Notes: generated by a model from the letters alone, not told the origin. A stretch of 64,000 nucleotides of DNA from Scatophagus argus (GCF_020382885.2 NC_058496.1:600001-664000); one strand, 5' to 3'; counted from the stretch's first letter, positions 1-11,030 are shown. Numbers and translations: made by a program.

Positions 1-241
1 GAGCGCCGTGTGTTATTTTAGATTAAAGGGCGCACACGTCCACACAGGTGTTTCCAGGTGTGTGATCAGATGCTCCAGTGCTGAACGCGACAGTCTGTCA
101 GCAAACCGGTGTGATTCCACAGCTGGCTGTCGCCTTTTTAATGGCGCTCCCCTGAAACAGCCTGGGACAGGTGTCCCAGGGAGAGACGTTTAAAGGACAG
201 AGGAAACAGATTTTGATCCACTGCTTCCTGTCCATGTGTAG

Positions 242-3200
242 GAGCTGTTGGAGCAACAGGGGGCGCTGCTGAGCCAGAAAACGTCCACAGTCTCTGCTCT
301 CAGAGAGGACGAACAGAGACTGACCACAGTGAAGTCTGAACTCAACACACGCAGAGCAGGTAAGTCACATGATCCAGACGCTCCAATCAGCAGCCTTCTC
401 TGCTCTGATTCTCAACTTGTACAAATACAGAGTAGAGCCGTCAGCCAATCAGAGGCCTGTAAAGACGAGCGAGAGGTTGCTTATCTCACTTTCTTCAGCC
501 TAAAATCACTACTACACCCTCTCAGTTCACTTAAATCAGTTATTGATTATCCCTCACAGTGCTTTTTAAGGAAGTAAACCCCAGAAAGGGCAGCACGGTG
601 GGGCAGTGGTCAGCACTGTCACCTCACCGCACGAGGGTTGCAGGTTCGAATCCCAGTCTGAGTCCTTCTATGCAGAATTTGCATGTTCTCCCTCTGCCTG
701 CAGGGGTTTTCTCCAGCTGCTTCCCACAGCCCCAAAAACATGCAACCTGGCCGCTCTGCTTAGTACCGCGCCCCTCGCCGTAGTCGGCTGGGACAGGCTC
801 CAGCCCCCCGTGACCCTGACCGATAGGCGGTGTAGAAAATGGATGGATGGATAAACTCCAGAAATCTGCTGTGTGTGTGTGTGTGTGTGTGTGTCCAGAG
901 CTGAAACGGATGCTTCAGGAGTTACTGGTTGAGCAGCACGCCTTGCAGGAAGTGAAAACCAAACGCTCCCAGAGTCTCCAGAGGCTCCTCAAGAGACAGC
1001 ATCAGCTGGACAGGACGCGGGACGAACTGGACAGGACGCGGGACGAACTGGACAGGACACAGGACCAACTGGACAGGACGCAGGACCAACTGGACAAGAT
1101 GAGGGGTGAGTCGGACAGCACAAGGGGTGAAATGGACAGGAGGAAGGCGGAGCTGGAAAGGAAACAGGAGGAAGTGGACAGGAAGAAGGAGGAATTTGAC
1201 CAACTGCAGGAGGAAGTGCAGAGGAAACGGCAAGAGATGGCTGAGCTGCAGCAGGAAGTTGAGTCCCACAGGAAGGAGGCAGACGTCTGTCTGACAGAGA
1301 CGAAACAACAGCAAGCAGAACTGCAGGTCAGTTCTTCTTTCCATCCGTTCCATGAGAAGAGAGAAGTTAATGGTGGGCGTGAGCACAATGTGATGAAGGT
1401 TTTAGTCTGCCGTCCTTTCACCTCCACGTTCATAGAGAGGTTATTGATGCCTGTTGATCCTGAAGTCACAGATGAAGGCTGAGCTGGAATGTATTGATCC
1501 GAGCTGATCGGCTGTGTGTGGTTGATCTGTGCAGCAGCGGCAGGAGGAGCTGAGCAGGAGCAGGGAGGAGAGGACCACCCTGCAGGAGCAGTGCAAACAC
1601 CTGGAGGCCAGACGCAGGCACGCCGACAGGTACACGCACACATCAAACAGTTCGTGTGTCCAAACCTGTTCAACTTCAGTGTTTGGACGACAAAACAATA
1701 AGTCATTATGTGTTTATTATTAGTTGTTGTCCACTAAATCTAACTTGATGTGAAAATATATATTGACTGCCTGACTGCCGTATATGACTTGAGCTTCTGT
1801 GTGTGTGTGTGTGTGTGTCAGGTGTCTGTCAGCGGTGGAGGCAGAGCTCGCTAAACAGAGGGAGGAGCTAAGCCACGCCCAGCTTCTCAAACAGGAAGTG
1901 CTCAAAGCTACAGCAGCCACTCAGCAGCAGCTTAATGGTGTGACATCACCACTTACAGTTCAGACCATTAACAGTGTACAAAGACGGCCGACATGAGACT
2001 TCCTCAGAGAGAAGACAAAACATGTGGACTGCCCCCTGGTGGCTGGCTGCAGTCCAGCTCATAAGCCCCTCCCCCTCCATGTTAGCAGATGGGACATGAG
2101 CCAAACTAAAAACTCAAAAGTACACATCAAAAAATTTTTCCCAAAGATGGTTTCTGTCATTTTAGGTCATTCCTATCCTGCTGGTGTTTGTTCGAGTGAT
2201 CAGCTTGTTTTAATTGGTAATTAGACTAATAAGTTATTATTATTTATTGGCTCAGACGCGTGTACGGGCAGGAACTTGATACCATGGCTCCACCTCCTGA
2301 TCTTCCTCTGGTACAGTGGGAGGAAGTGGAGACACATCGGCCATCTTTGTATGTCAGTAGGTCAGACTATCATATACAGAATATAGATAGATAAGTACTT
2401 TATTGATCCCGAGAGAAATTCAAGAAAGAAATATGACAAACAGATTATGATATATAGACAGAAAGATACAGAATATTCTGTGGCACATTCAAAGTCTGCC
2501 AAACTGAAACATGAAATCTACGTGTGTGCTTCAGAGAACTCTGAGTTGTTGAATCTGCTCAGTGAACGACTGGAGGTGAGGAAAAAACGTCTGCACGCTC
2601 TGGAACAGGTGAACACACACACACACACACACGTACGTTGCAGTGTGTGAAGACGTGTTTTCACTGACGCTGAGTGTGTTTGTGTCCTGTAGGAGCCGAG
2701 TGTTTCCAGTCAGGAGAAATTAGAACAACTGGTGGAGCTGGACAGACAGACGCACCACAGACAGGTACAGACAGACACGCCACAGACACACTACAGACAG
2801 ACATGCCACAGACAGGTACACTACAGATACACACACCTTAGACAGGTACAGACAGACATGCCACAGACTGACTACAGACAGACACACCACAGACCAACTA
2901 CAGACAGATATGCCACAGACACCACAGACAGTTATAGCCCTGTCTGTGATGTGTCTGTCTAGTATGTGTCTGTTTCTGTGTCTCAGGCTGTGTGTGTTGG
3001 ATTGGATGAAGTTGAAGCTGCAGTGCGTCAGCTCGAGGACAGGGGGCGCCGTCTGACCCAACAGGAGCTGCTGCTCAACCAGCTCAGTGAGTCCCATCTG
3101 AAATCTTTTCTTTCTTTCCTTCCATCCGTCCAACATGATTTCTTCCCAAGAGCCATCAAAAGGAGACGGTGAGGAAAACAAATAACTGTTTGTTTGTGTT

Positions 3201-3427
3201 GGATCACAGAGGACGAGCTGCGGGAGAGACAGAAACAGCTGCTCCACAAGGAGGAGGAGCTAAAACTACAAGGGGAGGGGCTACCGCAGAAAGGGGAGTG
3301 GCTAGTTCAGACAGAGGAGGAGCTTCGTGTGAAAGAGGACCAACAGCAGCAGAAAGAGGAGGTGAAATCAGCATTTAAAAGAAGGAAGCTGAATAAGAGC
3401 ATGATGAGTGTGCATGTAAACATTAAC

Positions 3428-3473
<46 letters not shown>

Positions 3474-3992
3474 GACGAGTGTTTCTACCTGTCTACAGCT
3501 GGTCTGAGATCAGCCTTCAGTGCTGAGGTCAGTCCTCACATTGTAGTTTACTGAATACATGTTAAGATACATTCATGAATAAATGTGATGTATGTAATTA
3601 AATGTGTGTGTGTGTGTGTGTGTGCAGGAGCAGTGGTGGAAGGTGGAGCTGCAGACAGAAGAACTGAGACAACAAGAGGACCGGCTGAAGGTAAACTGTG
3701 TTTAATTGTTAACAAGAACAGAATAAACGACACAGAGAGAAGCAGGAAGTGATGACAGCGTGGAGGCTGGCAGCCACTGATTGGCTGCTTCCCTCTGCTG
3801 GTGCTAAGCCAGGCTAACTTCTGGACTAACTGTGTCTGTCTTTCTGCTGTTGAGGCTCGCCTGCGCTGCAGTTTGTGGAACCAGCAGGAGGCGCTGGAGG
3901 AGAGACGGCTGGAGACTGAAGACAGTTTAGTGGGACTGAAACTCAGACTGGACCAGCTGGACTCTCAGCTGTCACACTCACAAGCTGACTGA
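242..3992 (+). CDS. cntrl: Long coiled-coil centrosomal-type protein, probably centriolin; C-terminal 469 residues only (5' end outside window)
   Basis: Eleven exons join in phase: 242-359, 899-1326, 1535-1629, 1822-1937, 2535-2608, 2693-2764, 2987-3086, 3210-3361, 3474-3527, 3628-3690 and 3855-3992 (TGA). They total 1410 nt, starting in phase 0 after a CCATGTGTAG acceptor, so upstream exons are missing. The product is almost pure charged coiled coil (E, Q, K, R, L), with no signal peptide or membrane segment. Exon 2 holds back-to-back 7-residue units of the form LDRTRDE. The name is from memory: the last exon (RLRCSLWNQQEAL, then RRLETEDSL) resembles the end of human CNTRL/CEP110, which anchors mother-centriole and midbody proteins. 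Another centrosomal coiled-coil protein is possible. The gene ends 573 bp from the end of tti2, on the opposite strand. Confidence 0.6.
588..852 (+). repeat. tRNA-derived teleost SINE in a cntrl intron
   Basis: The head GGGCAGCACGGTGGGGCAGT and the B-box GGTTCGAATCC at 642-652 are those of a tRNA-type promoter. A conserved body with TTTGCATGTTCTCC and GGGACAGGCTCCAGCCCCC follows. It ends in an ATGGATGGATGGA tail. This arrangement is the common fish SINE as I remember it. It lies just before the GT-rich acceptor of cntrl exon 899-1326. Confidence 0.85.
2028..2350 (+). repeat. Dispersed fish repeat, copy A
   Basis: The stretch from GGACTGCCCCCTGGTGG to GGCCATCTTTG is clearly related to 48222-48652. 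Shared blocks include TCATAAGC(C/T)CCTCCCCCTCCATG, GGGACATGAGCCAAACT, TTTCCCAAAGATGGTTTCTGT and GGCTCCACCTCCTGATC. It has no coding potential and lies in the cntrl intron 1938-2534. A short LINE-tail signature (CTTTATTGATCCCGAGAGAAA, 2398-2417) follows it. Confidence 0.75.
2741..2935 (+). repeat. Degenerate ACAGACAGACACACCACAG minisatellite starting inside cntrl exon 2693-2764
   Basis: Imperfect units of about 17-28 bp (ACAGACAGACAYGCCACAG, CTACAGACAGAC and similar) begin in the last codons of the exon (DRQTHHRQ) and run into the intron. The exon end CAGACAG|GTAC recurs at about 2808-2815 and 2836-2843, so the splice donor itself has been copied. Confidence 0.8.
3431..3471 (+). repeat. (GT)n microsatellite in front of a cntrl acceptor
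   Basis: An uninterrupted run of about 20 GT units ends directly in TAG at the acceptor of exon 3474-3527. It takes the place of a normal polypyrimidine tract. Confidence 0.9.
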
Positions 3993-4565
3993 TGTTCAGT
4001 TCACCGAGCTCTTCGTGCACTGGACTCTGATTTGTCTTATTTTCTGAGAACAGTCGTGACCCACACTGAGTTAAAGACAGAAACTCAGTCCTTCACCTGA
4101 GAAACAAACACGTTTTCGGCCGTTGAAAGCTGAAGGATATGATCGCAGTCTCCAGGACATATCTGAGTATCAGAAGCTGTTCGGACGCTGTAGCCCTGCT
4201 CCACAGGCCCATCTTTACTGGGACAACAAACTGGTTTATGGACCTGCTGCACAGAGCGAAGTGCCTTCAGTTTTCTCCAGGACCACGTCAGATTTCTGAT
4301 TATTACAGTAACTCCCACGTGGCCCGAATGCAGCAATAATGTTAGCATTAGCACTACCAAAGACATAAACCAAGTTAATATTCCTGAGGTCTGTGAACAC
4401 AACACAAAGCACTCAAACGTCTTTCCTTCAGGAAAACCTGTAAAACATATTTTTTGCTGATGCTCTGTGGATGATGAAGGAAGAAGCAGCTGCTCCGCCC
4501 TGCCATGGCGTCTCTTAGAGTCTGACATCCTGTTGTTCCAGGTGTGCTGCATCACCTCTCTATCC
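3993..4565. other. Tail-to-tail spacer between cntrl and tti2 (3' UTR sequence)
   Basis: This 573-bp stretch separates the cntrl stop codon (plus strand) from the tti2 stop codon (minus strand), so it must hold both 3' ends. I see no further exon and no clear AATAAA on either strand. The short open frames do not resemble known proteins. Confidence 0.6.
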
Positions 4566-6949
4566 TCATACAGTCGCTAGGCAACGGAGCACCTCAGAGC
4601 TGCAACAGCTGCTGTCGACCTGCTGGAGGAGAGGCTGACAGACAGACAGACAGACAGACAGACAGAGAGGGTGTAAAGTGGGAGGCAGCCTCCTCAGGGG
4701 GTCACACAGAACAGCCTGAATGTTGGGCCACATTCCAGTCAGAAACTACCAGACCTTTTTATGCACGTTCTGACAGTCAGAGATACCAATTAACAAAATG
4801 ATGATTCAACAGGCATCCACAAACTAAGCAAGGAAACTCTGTGTGAGGGCAGGCTGCTGCTTCAACCGTCTGTAATCATCAAAGCAGAGTGACAGGAAAC
4901 GTGCAGCACGTGACCTCGGCGTCAAAGGACTCTGATGGTTTAACAAGGCGCAGACGGCTGCACGTGAGGGATGCTCTTAAGTTTCCTGTGCAAACATGGC
5001 GGGCTGCCACTAACTCTTTGTCAACTAATCAGCTGAATGTTTAGTTTAGAATTGTTAATAAATGTGAACAAAAGTCTTGTTACAGTTTGCTTCTCTTGTC
5101 CAGCCAGCAGTCCAAAACCCAAAGAGTCTTGATTTACTGTCAGGAATGAGAGAGCAAAGCAGCAGACCCTGACTGATGCTGACAGGGACTGCGAACCCGA
5201 CCAGCAGCTGTCAGCAGGTAAACGCACCTGCAGGTTTCCATGTGAGCAGCCGTCCAGCAGTCTGAGGCAGAGAGCCGTTTGATTCGTCAGCTTCTGTCTG
5301 ACGGGATCACTGAGCTGAGAGTCTGAGGAAACGTCCAGCAGCAACTTCAACAGGCAACGCAGCAACACGTCACCACGACACGCCATCCTGACAGAGAGAC
5401 AGACAGGCAGACAGAGACAGGCAGTTGAAAACAGGAGCAGTTCCTCTGTGTGGCCTTAAGAGGGCAGTGTTTTCTAGAATGACCTCAACATCTGTGTGTG
5501 TGTGTGTGTGTGCGCGCACACTGACCGGGGCCAGGCTGCTCTCATGGTTTTCTGCAACACCTCCAGCATCTTCAGTCGACTCGTCTCCTCAGGTGGGTCT
5601 CCGATCTCCAGGTAACCCAGCACCACCCGCTCCACCCGCTGCAGGTGTCTGCACACTGCTACGCCCATCCTGATACCACACACACCAAAACAAACACACC
5701 CTGAAACTTTTAATTTAATTTAATTTAAGTTACTTTATTAATCCCAAGCTGGGAAATGACTTCTCTGCATTTAACTCATCACTGACTGAAACACACACAC
5801 AGGAGCAGTGGGCAGCATCAAGCGCCCGGAGAGCATATTGGGTTTTAAGTGCCTTGCTCAAGGGCACATCAGCCAGCTAATGGGGGGTGGGAACATTATC
5901 ACTCCACCACACTCAAATTTTTCCTGCCCGTCCGGTGGGGGAATCGAACCAGCAACCTTCCGATCACAAGCCGCTTCTCCAACCTCTAGACCAGGCACGT
6001 CAAACTGGTCCACAGGAGGGCCGCTGTGGCTGCAGGTTTTTGTGCCAACCAACCAAGAGCACACCGTTTGACCAATCAGCTGTCTGAAGACGGAGATCAG
6101 TTGATTAAATGAGTCAAGTCTGGTGTGCTGCTACTTGGTTGAAAAGAAAACCTGCAGCCACAGCGGCCCTCCTGTGGACCCGTTTGACATGCCTGGTCTA
6201 GACCACGGCTGCCCCCAAACAATCCCCATCCACCCGCCGTCTACTGCTGGACATAATCTGCAGCAGGGGTGGATATCAACGCTCCTACCTGTCTATGAAC
6301 AGAGGCAGGGCGGAGGCGTAGACGTGTCGCAGCGCCACTTTCTGCTCTGCCTCCATGTGTGTCAGAACCAGACGCAGCACGTCGTCATGGCGACAGGGCT
6401 TCCTGCGGGGCGAGGAGGGGGCGAGCGAGGACGGAGGCTTCTCCAAAACCAGCAACACGTCCAGGAGACACAACAGGGCTGACTATACACACACACACAC
6501 ATACATCACGTCTGACATCACTTCCTGTTTACTGTATGCGTCACTGCTGTATACACTGCAGCATATGCTGTTACAGTACACTGTACTGCTTCTGAACTCA
6601 GTCTGTGTGTGTGTGTGTGTCTCACCTGTATGACAGCAGCCTCTGTGGTGTACAGGTGTTTGATCAGCGCCTGGTAGAGAACTTCTGCTCTGTTCAACTG
6701 ACGGAGATCAGCAGCAGGCTGAACACACACACAATCATCATCACAACAACATGCACATCAGGACGTTTGAACTTTTATGCTGGAGTGTGTGTGAGAGTGT
6801 GTGTGTGTTCTCACTGTGTTGAGCACTATGTGGTGCAGACAGCGAATTCCCAGCATGCAGTTCTCTGGTCTGTAGTGGTCATTGAAGAGGAGGGAGGGCG
6901 GGAGGAGGCGGAGCAGGTAACAGGAGAGAGAGGGGCGAGTGACCTGCAC

Positions 6950-6990
<41 letters not shown>

Positions 6991-7619
6991 CCAACAATGC
7001 AACATCTAAGTGGGTGACATCAAACAGGAAGTAAAAGAATCTGAATTCAGGCTCTGAGAATCCAAAACACATATTTTTCTGTGTGTCCATCTGAGGGTTC
7101 TGATGGAACCAGATGACATTGAGACCAGGACCCGCTGACTGCTGACAGGCCACAGACCTTGTCGTGAGCAGGTTCGTGTAGGAACTGTTTTCCTTCAGTA
7201 TCACCACACAGAAGTCGAACACACTAACCGAGCTCACTAACACAGCACGACATTAATGCTGACAAACCGCCGCGTGGGGTCGACAGCACTACAGGTGGGA
7301 GGAGACACGCAGGCCTCGAGTCAGGTGAGCTGATGACATCATTGCTGGATGAAGGTCAAAGGTCAAACTAACCTGCAGGAGAGTCCATGCAAACACCAAC
7401 TTCACTGCTTCACAACGCTGCCAGGAGTCTCTGCAACACACACACACACACACACACAGAGTTAATTCCAAACTCTTAGCTTCCTGTGAACAAACCAGCT
7501 GATCGGTATTTTCTGATCACAGAATGATTTGACATCATTGGAACAAATAAATAAATCAGCTTCTCAATGAATGAGGTGATCATCATCCTGATCTGACACC
7601 TGAGCAGGCTGATCCACGT

Positions 7620-7654
<35 letters not shown>

Positions 7655-8519
7655 CTCTCTCTGATGTTCACAAACTGATGCTCACTTGGTCAGCTGAGGC
7701 TGTAGGACATCCAGGATTCCTCCCAGAATCCCTCTGCTCTCTCCTCCCCCCTCCTCATCCTCGCTCCTACTCCCATCCCCCATCAGGAGGTGGGGGGAGT
7801 CTCTCCAGCCCCCCGCCCTCAGCAGCGCCTTCTGCAGGCTCTGAGCCGCCGCTCTGGAGGAGGAGCTGGTCCACACCTGGTCCTGAACACAGACAGGAAC
7901 AGATTAACATGTCATTTCCGTGTTCTTGGTCCTGGAAAACAAGACGAATCGTTTAAAGCAGTTTAAAACTTTTGAAACTCTGGGCAGAAACGTAACATTG
8001 ATATTTTCAGACTTTTCCCTTTGAGCCCACCTGAAAATGCGTGACAGCGAACACACAGATGGGTGGAGCTACAGCCAGCAGCAGACCAGTCTGATCGCCT
8101 CCGTTTCCCAGAGTTCCCAGCAGCGCGGTGAGGGCGGAGCACGCTGCTGCGGCACGGCTCGGGATGCTCCGATAGGCTGCGGCAGGCAGAGAGCCGCAGT
8201 CGTCCTCACAGAGTGGCAGAGCCGCACAACCAATCAAGGCACTGACCACAGAGCTGTATGCAGCCTGAAGCTCCGCCCACTCATCATCCTGATTGGAGGG
8301 GGCTGGAGAGAATAACCAATGGGCATCTGCTGTTTGGAAGAGACGCTCCACACGACCAATCAGGGAAATTGTTTCAGAGTCTGAAAATGCGCCAATTAAC
8401 TTCTCCCTCAGCTGAGTCAGGAGCTCTGTGATTGGAGGTAGACAGGAAGAGGGGAGGGGCTTCTCTGAGGAGGAAGAGGGGAGGAGGTGAAGGTCATGAA
8501 GCAAAGATGAAAGCTCCAT
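4566..8519 (-). CDS. tti2: TELO2-interacting protein 2, complete, 510 aa
   Basis: Part of the cytosolic TELO2-TTI1-TTI2 co-chaperone, which works with HSP90 to mature PI3K-like kinases (mTOR, ATM, ATR, DNA-PKcs). Nine coding exons in transcript order are 8519-8031, 7882-7686, 7430-7373, 6943-6815, 6718-6626, 6482-6289, 5669-5526, 5387-5228 and 4634-4566. All phases agree, giving 1533 nt; human TTI2 is about 508 aa. Diagnostic matches are QVTRPSLSCYLLRLLPPSL, ENCMLGIRCLHHIVLN, DDVLRLVLTHMEAEQ and RVERVVLGYLEIGDPPEE, all typical of its alpha-solenoid. The start ATG (8517-8519) follows a pyrimidine-rich CAG, so a 5' UTR exon further upstream is likely. The tiny last exon (23 codons) is weaker but fits the family C-terminus. 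Introns carry a LINE tail, a hAT MITE and AC/GT repeats. Confidence 0.95.
5719..6215. repeat. 3' tail of a fish LINE-type repeat, split by a MITE
   Basis: The sequence runs from TTACTTTATTAATCCCAAGC through GTGCCTTGCTCAAGGGCACA and CACAAGCCGCTTCTCC to CTCTAGACCACGGCTGCCCC. A second copy lies at 28365-28682. The end is interrupted at 5992-6195 by the hAT MITE listed separately. It lies in the tti2 intron 5670-6288. Confidence 0.8.
5992..6195. mobile_element. hAT-type MITE (204 bp) with long terminal inverted repeats and TCTAGA target duplication
   Basis: The left end CAGGCACGTCAAACTGGTCC and the reverse complement of the right end (CAGGCATGTCAAACGGGTCC) match for about 50 bp, continuing into ACAGGAGGGCCGCTGTGGC. 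Flanks are CTCTAGAC (5984-5991) and GTCTAGAC (6196-6203). That is an 8-bp duplication of the nTCTAGAn type known for several hAT groups. The core has no coding capacity. It sits inside the older LINE tail in a tti2 intron. Confidence 0.88.
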
Positions 8520-8622
8520 ACTGAAGAGGAGGACAGAAGGAAGGAGGAAAGAAGAGGAGGAAAGGAAGAATCAGAATTTAGGATGGAGGAATTGGACACA
8601 TTTACAATTCAGATCTCTTTTC

Positions 8623-8951
8623 TATGGTGGCCGACAAGTACAAATGCGCTGCATAAACAGAAACGTGAAGAAAACGCTGCATATCCAGCCATACAGCGGA
8701 AGTGCTCCAGGCCTCTAGGGGCAGTGCTGAGCGTCCACCCGAGAGACAGACAACGGACGTATCAACGTGTGGAGCAGATGAGTACATGAGAAGAAGAAAG
8801 TTACTGTGGGAGGAAATTTAGTAAGTCAGTAACTTTCTTTGTTGATAGGTCCGTTGTCTGTCTCTCGGGTGGACGCTCAGCACTGCCCCTAGAGGCCTGG
8901 AGCACTTCTGTTTCTGTATTTGCAGCTCGTTTGTACTTATCAGCCACCGTA
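8623..8951. repeat. 329-bp foldback (palindromic) element just upstream of tti2 coding exon 1
   Basis: The arms 8623-8766 and 8841-8951 are inverted copies sharing AACGGACC/T, GAGAGACAGACAACGGAC, GTGCTCCAGGCCTCTAGG and an outer TAYGGTGGC tip. An inner stem, AAGAAAGTTACTG (8794-8806) with CAGTAACTTTCTT (8827-8839), closes on a 20-nt loop. The left arm has about 33 bp extra. No transposase is present, so it looks like a foldback MITE. The possible target duplication (CTTTTC/CTTTTT) is weak. Confidence 0.8.
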
Positions 8952-9309
8952 CTTTTTCAGATTAGAAAAAAAATCAGTTTTTCAACAAACATGAGTTTTA
9001 ACTGGAGCTGCTGAAAGTAATCAACAGCAAATGAATCATTGAGCATTTAGATAACTGATTGTTGTTTCCCTGAATGCTGAATGCACACCGAATGCTGTAG
9101 TTAAACTACAGCTGACATTAGCTCAGCATGCAGTTCACACTTCAAACATGTGCCTGTAAGACGAGAGTTAATAACTGAAACCTACTGATCACCGAGCAGT
9201 TTAAACGCTGTTCACCGTTTGTTCGGAGCGGTAACATCCTCTCCGCGCCTGTAGGTTTCTATTAAACACTCTGACAGGTTCATGTCTCATTTCTGTTTGA
9301 TCACAAACT

Positions 9310-9500
9310 GACCTCAGGTCAGCTGGTTTCTTCTTCCATCGACGTGGACGGACGACAGGCTGCGTGTAACTGAAGATTTAAGTCTTCTCAGAATCGCGGC
9401 ACACGGACCGAAATGTCAGGAAGTTTTACTGGGACGGAATGCGTGTTCGGAAAAATACCTCCGATCGGATACAAGCTCAGTGGCAAAGGTTCCTGCCCCC
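9310..9500 (-). promoter_or_regulatory. tti2: Possible tti2 5' UTR exon and promoter zone
   Basis: On the minus strand a donor-like CTGAG|GTCAGTTTG lies at about 9310. CpG-containing sequence lies upstream of it (CGTCCACGTCG, CGATTCTGAG, ATCCGATCGGAGG). The tti2 coding exon appears to begin at an acceptor (CCTCTTCAG|T before the ATG), so a noncoding first exon about here is plausible. I see no TATA box. No transcript evidence is available. Confidence 0.3.
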
Positions 9501-10063
9501 GGAAATGATGTGAAGGTTTAACGTTTCTGAAGCAACAAATACAAAGAAGTACACAGATACTTCCAGGCAGTAGACGAAGAAGTACTCAGATCTTTTGCTC
9601 GAGTAAAAGCAGTATTATTACAGTACAGAAATACTCTCAGTCTACGTGTAATCCTATTTTGAAAAGTTATAACAGACTTAAGGAAAATATTGGCATCATA
9701 ATGTGGTTAAAGCACCAAAAAGTAAAAGTACTCACTTCAGAATAATATATAATTAGAATTACTGATAATTTAATGTGTTCATTATTTTAATGTTGTAGCT
9801 GATCATGTACTGCTGTGTAGCCTAATCTGTAATAATACAACAACAAAAATCCATATGAGCATGAAGTAAGATAAAATGAAAAGGATACAGTAAAGTTAAA
9901 GTAATGTAGTAGTAACTGTACCTAAGTGTAGTATGAAGTTACTTCCTCAGTTACTTTCCACCACTGCTGGTTGGAAGTTTTAATATTCATCAGTTAACAA
10001 CATAAGAAGATAGATGCTTTATTGATCTGAAGGGAAATTCAAGAACTGGAGCACACAGGGACA

Positions 10064-10204
10064 GGGTTTTGAACCCTGGGTTTTGAACCCTGGGTTTTGA
10101 ACCCTGGGTTTTGAACCCTGGGTTTTGAACCCTGGGTTTTGAACCCTGGGTTTTGAACCCTGGGTTTTGAACCCTGGGTTTTGAACCCTGGGTTTTGAAC
10201 CCTG
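10064..10204. repeat. Minisatellite, 10 perfect copies of a 14-bp palindromic unit
   Basis: The unit GGGTTTTGAACCCT repeats at exactly 14 bp with no visible mismatch. Each unit is a near palindrome (CAGGGTT-TTG-AACCCTG). The flanks are also inverted copies, GGGACAGGG on the left and CCCTGTCCC on the right. It follows directly after a LINE-tail signature. Confidence 0.95.
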
Positions 10205-10990
10205 TCCCTCCACACAGAGTTCCTCAGCACTACTCAGTGCGCCAACATATTGGTAAGTAAATAAAAGAGACTGGACGACTAAAAACAGATGAGCTGTGAC
10301 TTCACACAAATCTCGGCTCAGTCACTCTTTATGGGCCAGAAGAATCAGAAATTAAGCCCAGATAAGAAATAATGTTGGAAAAATAAAATCAACATACATC
10401 CAGTAGACAGAGGAGGAGTGAGGGGGGAAAATCAAAGGAAAACCGATAATTCTTCAATGACAAGTCTGACAAAACAGTTTAAATGTAAGTTGTGTGATGT
10501 GGTTGAAAGCTTTGTAGAGTCTGACAGGACCTGCGGCTGTGACTGTGTCCTCAAAACAAGAAGGAACCAAGAGACAAAACAAGACAAACTCAATGGCAGT
10601 TTACAGAATTCACCTTCTGCAAAAATAACATTTAACTAAAAAGGTTTAAGTGCAGAATTATTCCACAACTGTGTCAGTTTGTGTGTTGATAAAATAAAAG
10701 AGGCCTGATGATGTCACCTCTTCAGAGGTTTGAGCTTCAGCCTGTTCACACACGTTGAACACATCAGAGAATCTGTGTGAAATCAAAGAGAGTAAATGTG
10801 ACCAGCGAACATCAGACACACACTGTGTGGTGGCTGTGGTCAGATTAGTGGCAGATTAAAAGCCAATATTCACATTCAAAAAATGTTTTACTCCATAAAT
10901 CAGCATCAGGGAATCAAACTGTTTCCTACCTGTTTACACAGACAAGACCACATCAGAGTCGCGACACAAAGGGTTAAGCACCTTTGATGA

Positions 10991-11030
<40 letters not shown>

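Noticed and set aside
642-652. tRNA gene on B-box evidence
   Set aside because: The box belongs to a full SINE body with an ATGGATGGA tail; no acceptor stem is present.
10064-10204. CRISPR-like array
   Set aside because: The repeats are contiguous with no spacers and the genome is a vertebrate.
10019-10309. 96-codon frame with repeats of KPRVQNPGFKTQGS type
   Set aside because: The 14-bp minisatellite gives a 14-residue period in any open frame. There is no start context or homology.
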